A stretch of DNA of 64,000 nt from Streptomyces sp. WMMC940 (GTDB taxonomy: Bacteria; Actinomycetota; Actinomycetes; Streptomycetales; Streptomycetaceae): assembly GCF_027460265.1 (NCBI RefSeq), contig NZ_JAPZBC010000001.1:1426001-1490000 (forward strand), given 5' to 3'. The position numbers and the translations under genes are program-made. Positions 18,528 to 26,872 of the stretch are shown here, piece after piece. Each line of letters opens with the position of its first letter. Position 1 is the stretch's first letter. Under the pieces are notes generated by a model. The model was given only the letters and a program-made list of their open reading frames with translations. It was not told the origin of the DNA and made no database searches.

Positions 18528-19808
18528 CTAGCGGTCCGCGCCGTTGAAGTGCTCCCGTACGAGGGAGCTCACCACGGCCAGGTCCTGCACCATCAGCGCC
18601 TCCAGCAGGGCCGCGTGCTCGGCCGCGTCGGCCACGAGGTCCGCACGGCGCGGCGCGGGGGCGCTCAGCAGCGGCCACTGCGAGCGCCGGTGGAGGTCGT
18701 CGGCGACCGCGACGAGTTGGTCGTTGCCGGCGAGCGAGAGGACGGCGCGATGGAAGGCGCGGTCGGCCTCCGCGTAGCCGGCCCGGTCTCCGGTCGCGGC
18801 GGCGGCCGCGGTCGCCTCGGCGAGCGGCACGAGTTCGGCCCAGCGGGCGGCCGGGACGGTACGGGCGAGCCGCAGCATCACCGGCATCTCGATCAGGGCG
18901 CGGACCTCGGCCAGCTCGGCCAGTTCCCGGGCGGTGCGCACGACGACCCGGAAGCCGCGGTTGGGGATCGTCTCCACCGCGCCTTCGAGGGCGAGTTGCT
19001 GCATCGCCTCGCGTACGGGGGTGGCGGAGACACCGAACCGCTCGCCCAGCGCGGGGGCCGAGTAGACCTCGCCGGGGCGCAGTTCACCGCTGACGAGAGC
19101 CGCCCGGAGGGCGTCCACGATCTGGCCGCGCACGGAGTGCCGACGGACGACCGTGCCGGGCGCCGGGGGTTCGCTGTGGGTGTGCTCACCCCGGACGTGC
19201 GCGCCGGACGGCGACTCCGTACCGTCGTCATGCCTGCGCGGCGCGGGGGCCCCGGTGACGGACTGCTCCCTACCGGCCGCCTCGCCCCGGCCGCTGCCCC
19301 GCCCCCCGGAGGGAGGCCGGGCACCGGGCGCACGCTCCTCGCGGGTCTGACCGGCCACCGGGGCATGCGCCTCCCCGGGAAGGGGGGCCGCGGCGGGGTG
19401 GGGGCCCTGGGCGGACCGCTCCGCTCGGGCCCGGGCCGGAGCCGGACCGTGTGACGGACGCGGGCCGCCTTCCGGAACCGCGCCCTGGGCCGAAGGCGGG
19501 CCGCATGCGGGAGCCGGGCCGTGTGCCGGCGCGGAGCCATGAGCCGGAGCCGATCCCCGGGCGGGAACCGAGCCACTTGCCGCATCCGGTCCCTGGACCG
19601 GGCCCGGGAGCCCTCCGGAGCCGGAGCCGTTGTCCGGGCGGGTACCGGAGCCGGGACCGGAACGTGGGCCGGTATCGGAGCCGGGGCCGTGGCCGGAACG
19701 TGGGCCCGAACGGGGGCCGGGAGCGTGCTCCGCCCGCGTCTGCCCGGGAACGCGGAAGGACGCGGACGGCTGTGCCGCCGCATGGCCGCGCGCGCTGCCC
19801 TGCTCCAC
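18528..19808 (-). CDS. GntR-family (FadR/FCD) regulator with long disordered N-terminus
   Basis: Protein of about 426 residues, nearly twice the usual 230-250 of the subfamily. Residues 1-215 are Gly/Pro/Ser/Ala-rich and low in complexity. The winged HTH at about 220-285 (IVDALRAALVSGELRPGEVY, then GVSATPVREAMQQLALEGAV) is followed by an all-helical FCD ligand domain (EVRALIEMPVMLRLA, DRAFHRAVLSLAGN, EHAALLEALMVQD). The GTG at 19808 is chosen because GGAGGAGG lies 6 bases upstream. FCD domains usually bind carboxylic acids; the ligand is unknown. It is cotranscribed with the propeller gene and divergent from the ferric reductase. Confidence 0.85.
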   Translation of the reverse strand: MEQGSARGHAAAQPSASFRVPGQTRAEHAPGPRSGPRSGHGPGSDTGPRSGPGSGTRPDNGSGSGGLPGPVQGPDAASGSVPARGSAPAHGSAPAHGPAPACGPPSAQGAVPEGGPRPSHGPAPARARAERSAQGPHPAAAPLPGEAHAPVAGQTREERAPGARPPSGGRGSGRGEAAGREQSVTGAPAPRRHDDGTESPSGAHVRGEHTHSEPPAPGTVVRRHSVRGQIVDALRAALVSGELRPGEVYSAPALGERFGVSATPVREAMQQLALEGAVETIPNRGFRVVVRTARELAELAEVRALIEMPVMLRLARTVPAARWAELVPLAEATAAAAATGDRAGYAEADRAFHRAVLSLAGNDQLVAVADDLHRRSQWPLLSAPAPRRADLVADAAEHAALLEALMVQDLAVVSSLVREHFNGADR

Positions 19809-19911
19809 TCGGGTCCTCCTCCGCCTGCGCTCCGGGCCCGGCTCGCACGGCGCGGGTCCTGCGTGCACGATAAGCGGACGGGGTCACAGTTCAAACACCG
19901 ATCACATCGGG

Positions 19912-19930
19912 TAAGGTAAGGCTAACCTGC
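19912..19930. promoter_or_regulatory. Iron box (DmdR1/IdeR operator)
   Basis: TAAGGTAAGGCTAACCTGC matches the DmdR1/IdeR consensus TTAGGTTAGGCTAACCTAA at 15 of 19 positions, with the central AAGGCTAACCT intact. It ends 27 bp before the start of the FhuF-type reductase. Fe(II)-loaded repressor bound here would shut that gene off when iron is plentiful. The divergent GntR gene, 103 bp away, could also be affected. Confidence 0.85.
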
Positions 19931-19957
19931 CAACGATCGCGATTCGGTGGTCCCAGC

Positions 19958-20827
19958 ATGACGGTCCCCGCTGTCCTTCACGGCTCGCGGCCTCCCGCCC
20001 CCTCCCCCGCCACAACGCCCGTGACCGGCGCGTACGCACGGATGTCCGCGGTGTTCCCCGGGCTCGGCGTGCGAGAGCTCACGGAAGGCGAGCCGGCGCC
20101 GCGCGGAACCGGCTGGGTCGCGGCGGCCGACCTCGCGGCCGGCGGCGCCGCCCTCGACGCGTTCCTGGCGTGGGACGACGCACAAGTGCTGCAGGACTAC
20201 GGCCGGCAGGCCCGCCCGGACGTCGTCGCGAGCTTCGGGCTCCACCGCTACGCCTGGCCGGCCTGCCTGCTGATCACGGTGCCGTGGTTCCTGGAACGGC
20301 GTGTCCCTCGGCTGCCCGTCGGGGACGTCTCCTACCAGCGCGCCCGCAGCCGGATGGCGGTCCGCGTGCGCACCTTCTCCTGTCTGCCGGGCGACCCGGC
20401 GGCCGGACACCCCGGCGCGCGCGTGGTCGCCGACGAGGACGCACTGCGTGCGGAGGTGCGGGACGCCGTCACCGAGCACATGGAGGCGATCCTCGACAGC
20501 TTCGGCCCGCGCATGCGGCGCGGACGGCGCGCCCTGTGGGGCATGGCTACGGACGAGGTCGTCGAAGGGCTCTGGTACGTGGCGCACCTTCTCGGCGAGG
20601 AGCGCCGCGCCATGACGGAGTTGGAGGCGCTGCTCCCGGGCGCCACCAAGCCGTACGTCGGCACGGCCGGGTTCCGCGAGCTCACCGGGCCGTCCGGGGA
20701 GCCGCTGCCCACCAGGGACCGGGCGAGCTGCTGCATGTTCTACACGCTGCGCCCCGAGGACACCTGCGTCACCTGTCCCCGCACCTGCGACGCCGACCGG
20801 GTGCGGCGCCTCGCCGCACAGGGCTGA
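19958..20827 (+). CDS. FhuF-type 2Fe-2S ferric-siderophore reductase
   Basis: Protein of 289 residues. The C-terminal Cys set CCMFYTL at about 258 and CVTC near 270, followed by a further Cys in PRTC, matches the unusual C-C-x10-C-x2-C 2Fe-2S motif of FhuF reductases, which release iron from imported siderophores. The body is a siderophore-interacting fold (WPACLLITVPWFLERRVPRL). There is no signal peptide, so it is cytosolic. The upstream iron box supports induction under iron starvation. No siderophore biosynthesis or transport gene lies alongside. Confidence 0.88.
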   Translation: MTVPAVLHGSRPPAPSPATTPVTGAYARMSAVFPGLGVRELTEGEPAPRGTGWVAAADLAAGGAALDAFLAWDDAQVLQDYGRQARPDVVASFGLHRYAWPACLLITVPWFLERRVPRLPVGDVSYQRARSRMAVRVRTFSCLPGDPAAGHPGARVVADEDALRAEVRDAVTEHMEAILDSFGPRMRRGRRALWGMATDEVVEGLWYVAHLLGEERRAMTELEALLPGATKPYVGTAGFRELTGPSGEPLPTRDRASCCMFYTLRPEDTCVTCPRTCDADRVRRLAAQG

Positions 20828-21096
20828 CCCGGGCCGGCACTCCCCGGGGTTCGGCTCACGCCCGACGGCGCTCGAAGTTCGGCACCCCCGACGGCACGCT
20901 CGACCGACGTCCCGCGAGCTGCGGTAATCGAACTCAATTCCCTTCACCTGCCGGGATGTTCGAGCGAATGGCACCAATTCGCAGGTCATGCGGACCTGTT
21001 GGCGCTCTCTTGCCGTGAAACCCCTTGTCCGCGACGGCACTTCGGCCAATATGGCGCGCGAAACGCCCAACGCGATGCAGATGCAAGGGACACCGC
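20828..21096. other. Intergenic region before the DUF2637 gene
   Basis: 269 bp, less GC-rich than the genes around it, and without a supported gene. It should contain the promoter of the DUF2637 gene; I could not place -35 and -10 elements with confidence. Confidence 0.4.
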
Positions 21097-22152
21097 ATGA
21101 GACTGACCGACATATCGCTCGACTGGCTGCTTCCGGGCGGCGTGATGCTCGCAGGGGTCGGCGCGGCGGTCGCGGTGCTCGCGCGCGGCAGGCGCACCCG
21201 GGGCAGTGCCGCGACCGAGGACTCGTGGGAGCGCAGCGAGGAACGCCGCAGGCGCAAGGAGGCCGTCTACGGCACCGCGTCGTACCTCCTGCTCTTCTGC
21301 TGCGCCGCGGTCGCCGCGGCACTGTCGTTCCACGGCCTGGTCGGCTTCGGCCGGCAGAACCTGAACCTCTCCGGCGGCTGGGAGTACCTGGTCCCGTTCG
21401 GCCTCGACGGCGCCGCGATGTTCTGCTCGGTGCTCGCCGTGCGTGAGGCCAGCCACGGCGACGCCGCGCTCGGCTCACGCATCCTGGTCTGGCTGTTCGC
21501 CGGTGCGGCGGCCTGGTTCAACTGGGTCCACGCGCCGCGCGGGCTCGGTCACGACGGTGCCCCGCACTTCTTCGCGGGGATGTCGCTGTCCGCGGCCGTG
21601 CTCTTCGACCGGGCGCTGAAGCAGACCCGCAGGGCGGCGTTGCGCGAGCAGGGCCTGGTGCCCCGGCCGCTGCCGCAGATCCGGGTCGTGCGGTGGCTGC
21701 GGGCGCCCCGTGAGACGTTCGGTGCCTGGTCGCTGATGCTGCTCGAAGGAGTGCGCACCCTCGACGAGGCGGTCGACGAGGTACGCGAGGACCGGCGCCG
21801 GAACGAGCAGGAGCGCATGCGCCGTCGCGATCACGAGAAGCTGGAGCGGGCACGGCTGCGGGCGCTCAGCCGGCAGCACCGGGCGTGGGGGCGGCGCGGC
21901 GGACGGCAGGTGGAGGTCACCACCACCGTGAGCGGCGGTCTCCCCGGCTCCGCACCGGCCGTCGGAGCCGTCGTGGAGCCCGCCAAGGCCGAGTCCGGCC
22001 AACTGCCGTCGCGCTCAAGGCCCTCCCTGCAGGCCGTCAAGGGCAGTGACCCCGTCACGGTCGACCTCACGGCCGAGGACGACACCCAGGCGCTGCCGCG
22101 TCTCGAGTCCCTCGAGCAGAAACTCAAGCATCTCGAGCAACAGTTCGGCTGA
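21097..22152 (+). CDS. DUF2637 membrane protein
   Basis: Protein of 351 residues. It has an N-terminal helix (WLLPGGVMLAGVGAAVAVLA), then three more membrane segments at about 65-85, 105-125 and 140-165. A charged cytosolic stretch (EDRRRNEQERMRRRDHEKLE) forms a probable coiled coil, and a short C-terminal coiled coil reads LESLEQKLKHLEQQF. DUF2637 proteins include the spread (Spd) proteins of actinomycete conjugative elements and many chromosomal copies. No transfer or integrase genes are nearby, so this looks like a chromosomal copy. The ATG at 21097 has AAGGGA 6 bases upstream; the frame upstream to 21025 is not supported. Confidence 0.8.
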   Translation: MRLTDISLDWLLPGGVMLAGVGAAVAVLARGRRTRGSAATEDSWERSEERRRRKEAVYGTASYLLLFCCAAVAAALSFHGLVGFGRQNLNLSGGWEYLVPFGLDGAAMFCSVLAVREASHGDAALGSRILVWLFAGAAAWFNWVHAPRGLGHDGAPHFFAGMSLSAAVLFDRALKQTRRAALREQGLVPRPLPQIRVVRWLRAPRETFGAWSLMLLEGVRTLDEAVDEVREDRRRNEQERMRRRDHEKLERARLRALSRQHRAWGRRGGRQVEVTTTVSGGLPGSAPAVGAVVEPAKAESGQLPSRSRPSLQAVKGSDPVTVDLTAEDDTQALPRLESLEQKLKHLEQQFG

Positions 22153-22169
22153 CACCGCACGGTACCGGC

Positions 22170-22200
22170 ACGGGCGGGCCCCTTCACGGGTCCCGCCCGT
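22170..22200 (+). terminator. Terminator of the DUF2637 gene
   Basis: ACGGGCGGG at 22170-22178 and CCCGCCCGT at 22192-22200 form a perfect 9 bp stem, with an inner CCC/GGG pairing in the loop. It begins 17 bp after the stop codon. Confidence 0.75.
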
Positions 22201-22503
22201 CCGCGTCGAACCCGCCCGGCGGCGCGTCGCACCCGCGTTCAACGGCGTCGTGGGCCGACCCGCGCTGCACATCGCGACGTACGGACCGGTACGGGGCTCG
22301 CGCCTCCCCAACGATCGGCCCCGAGCCTCGCGCCTCCCCAACGATCGGCCCCGAGCCTCGCGTCCGGCTCACGGTCGGCGCCGAGCCTCACTCCCAACTC
22401 CGGCGCCCCGGGCGTCATAGCCCTCCGCGTGAGCGATACCCCGGACCCCACCCCGCACGCACTCCGGCCGGCGTCGACGCGTCCATACCTCCCGTCACGC
22501 CGG
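22201..22503. other. Intergenic region with tandem repeat
   Basis: 303 bp with no supported gene between the terminator and the convergent ATPase gene. It contains the 30 bp repeats at 22296-22385 and otherwise no recognisable signal. Confidence 0.5.
22296..22385. repeat. 30 bp tandem repeat, two good copies plus one degenerate
   Basis: Units at 22296-22325 and 22326-22355 share CTCGCGCCTCCCCAACGATC followed by GGCCCCGAG and differ at the first base. A third copy at 22356-22385 is diverged in its middle. There are no spacers, so this is not a CRISPR array. Confidence 0.9.
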
Positions 22504-22917
22504 TCACGCCGGTCCACCGTGCAGTTCGAACCACACCGCCTTGCCGAGGCCGTGGGCCCGTACACCCCACGCGTCAGCGAGGCTCTGCACCAGCAGCAGG
22601 CCCCTTCCGTGCGTGCTCTCGTCGGGCACGGGCTCCGCGGGCGGCTCCACCAGCCCGGTCGTGAAGTCCCTTACCTCGACCCGCAGTCGTGCGGGTGCCA
22701 CCGTCGCCGTGACGACCGCCCCGTCCTCCGTGTGCACCAACGCGTTCGTCACCAGTTCACTGGTCAGCAGCTCCGCCACCTCGGCCGAGCCCGGCTCGCC
22801 CCAGTGGCCCAGCAGGGCCCGCAGAGCCCTTCTCACCTCCGGTACCGCCCTGAGGTCCGCGCGCCTCACGCTGCGTCGCAACTGCGCGGCGCCCGAACCC
22901 TCCTGACGTCCCGCCAT
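22504..22917 (-). CDS. HATPase_c/RsbW-like ATP-binding regulatory protein
   Basis: Protein of 137 residues with the GHKL ATPase fold of anti-sigma-factor kinases. The N box is ELLTSELVTNALVHT, the G1 box sits around VEVRDFTTG and the G2 box is HGRGLLLVQSLADAWGV. Streptomyces carries dozens of such single-domain proteins, usually binding a sigma factor or anti-anti-sigma partner; no partner gene is adjacent. The ATG at 22917 is chosen because GGTGGGGG lies just upstream and the family match starts shortly after; upstream residues to 22983 are Arg/Asp-rich. Confidence 0.85.
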   Translation of the reverse strand: MAGRQEGSGAAQLRRSVRRADLRAVPEVRRALRALLGHWGEPGSAEVAELLTSELVTNALVHTEDGAVVTATVAPARLRVEVRDFTTGLVEPPAEPVPDESTHGRGLLLVQSLADAWGVRAHGLGKAVWFELHGGPA

Positions 22918-23038
22918 TTTCCCCCACCGCACGTCGGAACGGTCCCTTCCCCTTCGGTCGTCCCGTCCGGCTCGAACAGGCACTCCCGGAATGCATGCCC
23001 CGCGGACGTGCCGCCACGCATGCCGATCTCACCCGGAG

Positions 23039-24781
23039 TCACGGACGCGGCACGTTCCGCAGGTTCGAGCGCGCCATCTGGACCATCCGGCCGACGCCGC
23101 CGTCCAGCACGATCTTGCTCGCGGAGAGCGCGAAACCCGTGACCATCTCGGCGCTGATCCTCGGTGGGATGGACAGGGCGTTGGGGTCGGTGACGACGTC
23201 GACGAGGGCCGGGCCGTCGTGCGCGAAGGCGTCCTTGAGCGCGCCCGCGAGCTGCTTCGGCTTCTCGACCCGGACGCCGTACATCCCCACGGCCCGGGCC
23301 AGCTCGGCGAAGTCCGGGTTGAGGTTGCCGGTTCCGTACGAAGGCAGACCCGCGACCAGCATCTCCAGCTCGACCATACTCAGCGAGGAGTTGTTGAACA
23401 GCACGATCTTGACCGGCAGGTCGTGCTGCCGCAGGGTGAGCAAGTCGCCCATCAGCATGGTGAGTCCGCCGTCGCCGGACATCGAGACGACCTGGCGGTC
23501 GCGGTTGACGAACTGGGCGCCGATGGCCTGCGGCAGAGCGTTCGCCATCGAGCCGTGGCTGAAGGAGCCGATGATGCGCCGCCGGCCGTTCGGGGTGACG
23601 TAGCGGGCCGCCCAGACGTTGCACATGCCCGTGTCCACGGTGAACACCGCGTCGTCAGCGGCGAGTTCGTCGAGCACGGACGCCACGTACTCCGGGTGGA
23701 TGGGCACGTGCCTGTCGACCTTGCGGGTGTACGCCTTGATCACGCCCTCCAGCGCCTCCGCGTGCTTCTTCAGCATCTTGTCGAGGAAGCGCCGGTCGTC
23801 CTTCAGCCGCACGCGCGGGATGAGACAGCGGAGCGTCTCACGCACATCACCCCAGACGGCGAGATCGAGTTTGGATCGGCGGCCGAGGTTCTCGGGCCGG
23901 ATGTCGACCTGGGCGATCCTCACGTCGCCCGGCAGGAAGGCGTTGTACGGGAAGTCCGTGCCGAGCAGGATCAGCAGGTCGCACTCGTGGGTGGCCTCGT
24001 AGGCGGCGCCGTAGCCGAGCAGTCCGCTCATGCCGACGTCGTACGGGTTGTCGTACTGGATCCACTCCTTGCCGCGGAGCGCATGCCCGACGGGTGACTT
24101 GACGCGCTCCGCGAACTGCATGACCTCGTGGTGCGCGCCCGCGGTGCCGCTGCCGCAGAAGAGCGTCACGCGGTCCGCCTCGTCGATCATCCGGGCCAGG
24201 GCGTCGATCTCCACGTCGCCGGGCCGGACGGTGGGGCGCGAGGTGACGAGGGCGTGCTCGATCGACTTCTCCGGCGCGGGACGGGAGGCGATGTCACCCG
24301 GGAGAGCTACGACGCTGACGCCGCTGCGGCCGATGGCCTGCTGGACCGCGGTCTGCAGCAGGCGCGGCATCTGCTGCGGGTTGGAGATCAGCTCGCAGTA
24401 GTGGCTGCATTCCTTGAACAGCTGGTCCGGATGGGTCTCCTGGAAGTAACCGAGACCGATCTCGGACGACGGGATGTGCGAGGCGAGGGCGAGGACCGGG
24501 GCCATGGAGCGATGGGCGTCGTACAGGCCGTTGATCAGGTGCAGATTGCCGGGGCCGCAGGAGCCGGCGCACGCGGCGAGCCGGCCCGAGATCTGCGCCT
24601 CGGCGCCGGCGGCGAACGCGGCCGTCTCCTCGTGGCGGACCTGGACCCAGTCGATCGCGGAGTTGCGGCGGATGGCGTCGACGACGGGGTTGAGGCTGTC
24701 ACCGACGACTCCGTACAGCCGCCGCACGCCGGCGCGGACGAGGATGTCGACGAACTGTTCTGCGACGTTCTGCTTGGCCAT
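23039..24781 (-). CDS. poxB: Pyruvate dehydrogenase (quinone) / pyruvate oxidase, ThDP-dependent
   Basis: Protein of 580 residues with the three ThDP-enzyme domains. The N-terminal Pyr domain holds the catalytic Glu in VQVRHEETAAFAAGAEA. The middle domain has the FAD/nucleotide-binding stretch DLLILLGTDFPYNAFLPGD. The C-terminal PP domain has the ThDP/Mg motif MSGDGGLTMLMGDLLTL ending in LFNNSS. The length and the QETHPDQLFKECSHYCELI region match PoxB, which decarboxylates pyruvate to acetate and CO2 while reducing membrane quinone. The C-terminus resembles the lipid-binding peptide only loosely. It stands 121 bp after the ATPase gene start and is probably transcribed alone. Confidence 0.9.
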   Translation of the reverse strand: MAKQNVAEQFVDILVRAGVRRLYGVVGDSLNPVVDAIRRNSAIDWVQVRHEETAAFAAGAEAQISGRLAACAGSCGPGNLHLINGLYDAHRSMAPVLALASHIPSSEIGLGYFQETHPDQLFKECSHYCELISNPQQMPRLLQTAVQQAIGRSGVSVVALPGDIASRPAPEKSIEHALVTSRPTVRPGDVEIDALARMIDEADRVTLFCGSGTAGAHHEVMQFAERVKSPVGHALRGKEWIQYDNPYDVGMSGLLGYGAAYEATHECDLLILLGTDFPYNAFLPGDVRIAQVDIRPENLGRRSKLDLAVWGDVRETLRCLIPRVRLKDDRRFLDKMLKKHAEALEGVIKAYTRKVDRHVPIHPEYVASVLDELAADDAVFTVDTGMCNVWAARYVTPNGRRRIIGSFSHGSMANALPQAIGAQFVNRDRQVVSMSGDGGLTMLMGDLLTLRQHDLPVKIVLFNNSSLSMVELEMLVAGLPSYGTGNLNPDFAELARAVGMYGVRVEKPKQLAGALKDAFAHDGPALVDVVTDPNALSIPPRISAEMVTGFALSASKIVLDGGVGRMVQMARSNLRNVPRP

Positions 24782-24808
24782 GGATCCATCTATCCACGGC
24801 TCCGGCGG

Positions 24809-26470
24809 TCACGCCTCCCAGACGGCGCACGCCGTACGGTCGTCGGCGTAGCCCTTCACCCTCAGCTGGGTGTCGGCCAGGTAGGTGGCGAGACCGGGCG
24901 GTTCCGTCCCGGCCCAGCGTTCCGCCAGTTCCTCGGCGAGTGCGGCCTCGCCGCGCAGGGGGTCGGCGAGGCCGTTGCTGCAGAGCAGCAGCGTGTCCCC
25001 CGGGCGGGCCACGGACGCACGGAACCGGAACGGTTCGGCGGGCGGTGGGACGGGCGCGTCGATGTGCGGCGACGGGGGTGTCGTGACGCCGAGGTCCATG
25101 GTGAGCCGATCGCCGTCACGGGCCCCGGCGGGCGGGGAGCCGTAGCTGACGACGGGTTCTCCGGCCGGGGTGTCCGGCAGGGACGGCTCGAGGTCCTGCC
25201 AGCCGCCGTCGCGCAGGCGGAACAGCCCGCCCTCGCCGACCCCGAAGAACACCCGGGTGCGGCAGCCGGGATCGGCGGACAGCAGCAGGCACCGAAGGCT
25301 CGCCGTGTACTCCTCCGGTGTCACGCCCAGCTCGGCGGCGCGGGCGCGGAGCTTGCCGAAGGAACGGTCGATGAGCCGGTGGAGCCCCGACTTCAGGTCG
25401 CCGCGCCGGCCGGCCCGTATGTCCTCGGCGAGCCGGGCGTGGCTGCGGCCGACGGCGCCGCCGATCCAGCGGCAGGCGTCGGCGGCGGCCAGGTGGGCGC
25501 CTTCCGCGGCCCGTGCGCCGGTGGCCACGGCGACCAGTACGAGGGCCCCCTCACCGGCACCGAAGCGTGCGGTGAGCAATGCGTCGCGGCGGGGCTCACC
25601 GCGGTATCGGGCCGAGTCCCCCCGCACGGAGGCGGCCCGCAGGGTGAACGCGCCGTATCGCGCACCGTCCAGCACGGTGTCCGCGACGATCCCGTCGAGC
25701 TCGTCCGGATCCGCGGCGGGCAGTGCGGTGGGCTCGGCGTCGTACGTGGGCGGCCGGTCCCCCACGTACCCGCCCCTGCCCCTGCCTCCGGTGCCCTCCT
25801 TGCGTCGTGGCCACGGCACGGCCCCGCGTCGCCCCGCGTTCCGGGTCACCCGATCGGAGGGCGCGTCGGCCGCTCCGGCGGGAGGCGCGGCGGGCTTCGG
25901 CGGGAGTGCCGCGGGCGGCCCTCCCGCGGGGTCCCCCACGGGCTCGGCACCGGCCGCGGCGGGCGGGGGCGTCACCGGCGCGGGGACGGGCGGGGCGGCA
26001 GAGGTCGCAGGGACGGGCGGGACTGACGAGGCGTCGGGCGCGGATCCGCCGGGGGCCGTCGGTGGCGGCGCGACCGGCGGGGGCGGCGACGGTACGGAGG
26101 ACGAGGGCAGCGGGCTCTCGACGCCCGGCGCGGGCGGCGGCGCCGGCGGAGGCGGAGGTGCGGCGGAGACAGTGGGAGCAGTGGGGGCAGGCCACCCGGG
26201 TTCGGTGCGGGACGCGCGCGGGTCCTCGGCGGAACCCGTCGGGGTGGACGGGGCGGCGGGCGGCTCCCAAGGGGCGCCGCCACCGCGGCGGGACGGGCGC
26301 CACCAGGTGCCCCGGGCCCCTTCGGGACCCACCGTGTCCACCGCGGAGTCGAAACGGTCGTCGAGTGTGTCGCCCGCCGGCGCGGCGGGACCGGTGTCCG
26401 GGGCGGACTCGTCGTACAGCCGGTTCCACCAGTCGTCGCCCGCGGCGGGCCTCTCCCCCTGCTGACTCAT
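24809..26470 (-). CDS. PP2C-fold protein with degenerate metal site
   Basis: Protein of 553 residues. Residues 1-250 are Pro/Ala-rich and probably disordered. From about 255 the PP2C fold is recognisable (RGDSARYRGEPRRDALLTAR, RPGDTLLLCSNGLADPL, C-terminal DDRTACAVWEA). Active PP2C enzymes use Asp in VADGMGGH and CSDGL to bind two metals; here these read VATGARA (about 313) and CSNGL (about 498), so both Asp are replaced. The final DDRTA Asp is kept. It is therefore likely a pseudophosphatase or a weak, altered enzyme. The ATG at 26470 starts MSQQGERP; upstream residues are shadows. Confidence 0.75.
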   Translation of the reverse strand: MSQQGERPAAGDDWWNRLYDESAPDTGPAAPAGDTLDDRFDSAVDTVGPEGARGTWWRPSRRGGGAPWEPPAAPSTPTGSAEDPRASRTEPGWPAPTAPTVSAAPPPPPAPPPAPGVESPLPSSSVPSPPPPVAPPPTAPGGSAPDASSVPPVPATSAAPPVPAPVTPPPAAAGAEPVGDPAGGPPAALPPKPAAPPAGAADAPSDRVTRNAGRRGAVPWPRRKEGTGGRGRGGYVGDRPPTYDAEPTALPAADPDELDGIVADTVLDGARYGAFTLRAASVRGDSARYRGEPRRDALLTARFGAGEGALVLVAVATGARAAEGAHLAAADACRWIGGAVGRSHARLAEDIRAGRRGDLKSGLHRLIDRSFGKLRARAAELGVTPEEYTASLRCLLLSADPGCRTRVFFGVGEGGLFRLRDGGWQDLEPSLPDTPAGEPVVSYGSPPAGARDGDRLTMDLGVTTPPSPHIDAPVPPPAEPFRFRASVARPGDTLLLCSNGLADPLRGEAALAEELAERWAGTEPPGLATYLADTQLRVKGYADDRTACAVWEA

Positions 26471-26872
26471 GCCCTTATTGTCCACCGCGGGGGCCGCACG
26501 AAAACGGCGTATTCCGCAATGTCCCGGTCCACAGGCATGTCCGCCGGGCGTCCCCACCCCCCACGGGAAGGACGCCCGCCGGACGTTCGGGTGGTCAGCG
26601 CACGCCGGGCGCCCGGCCGTTGACGCCGGTGGTCGTCGCGTGGTGTGTGCCGTCCGGGCGGTGCGTGTCGGGTCCGTGGTGTGGGTACTGCTGCTGTGAT
26701 GTGTGCGCTGGTGCGACACCGGTTGTCCGTCCGGTGCTCGTGGTGGCGCCACATCGGCAGAGCCGGAAGCCCTCTGGGGACGATGCCGGGCGGCGGGTTT
26801 ACGCCGTGGCCGGTTTCCGCCACGATCGTGTCCGCAGCAGGCGGAACGGTGAGGTCCGGGGAGGGCTCAGGG
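26471..26872. promoter_or_regulatory. Divergent control region
   Basis: 402 bp between the PP2C-like gene and the regulator, less GC-rich and visibly GT-rich around 26625-26700. The regulator frame stays open back through this region (ATG at 26699), but there is no ribosome binding site there. It should contain both promoters; no operator was identified. Confidence 0.5.

Noticed and set aside
21097..22152. DUF2637 protein as sign of an integrated conjugative element
   Set aside because: No integrase, excisionase, TraB/FtsK-type transfer gene, replication gene or tRNA attachment site is present nearby.
22296..22385. Possible CRISPR array from about 30 bp repeats
   Set aside because: Copies are directly adjacent with no spacers, and no cas gene exists in the window. 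The same holds for the arrays at 50821 and 52348.
26699..26872. Trp-Trp containing leader peptide before the TrmB/LuxR regulator
   Set aside because: The frame has no stop codon before the regulator and no ribosome binding site, so it is an in-frame upstream extension rather than a leader.
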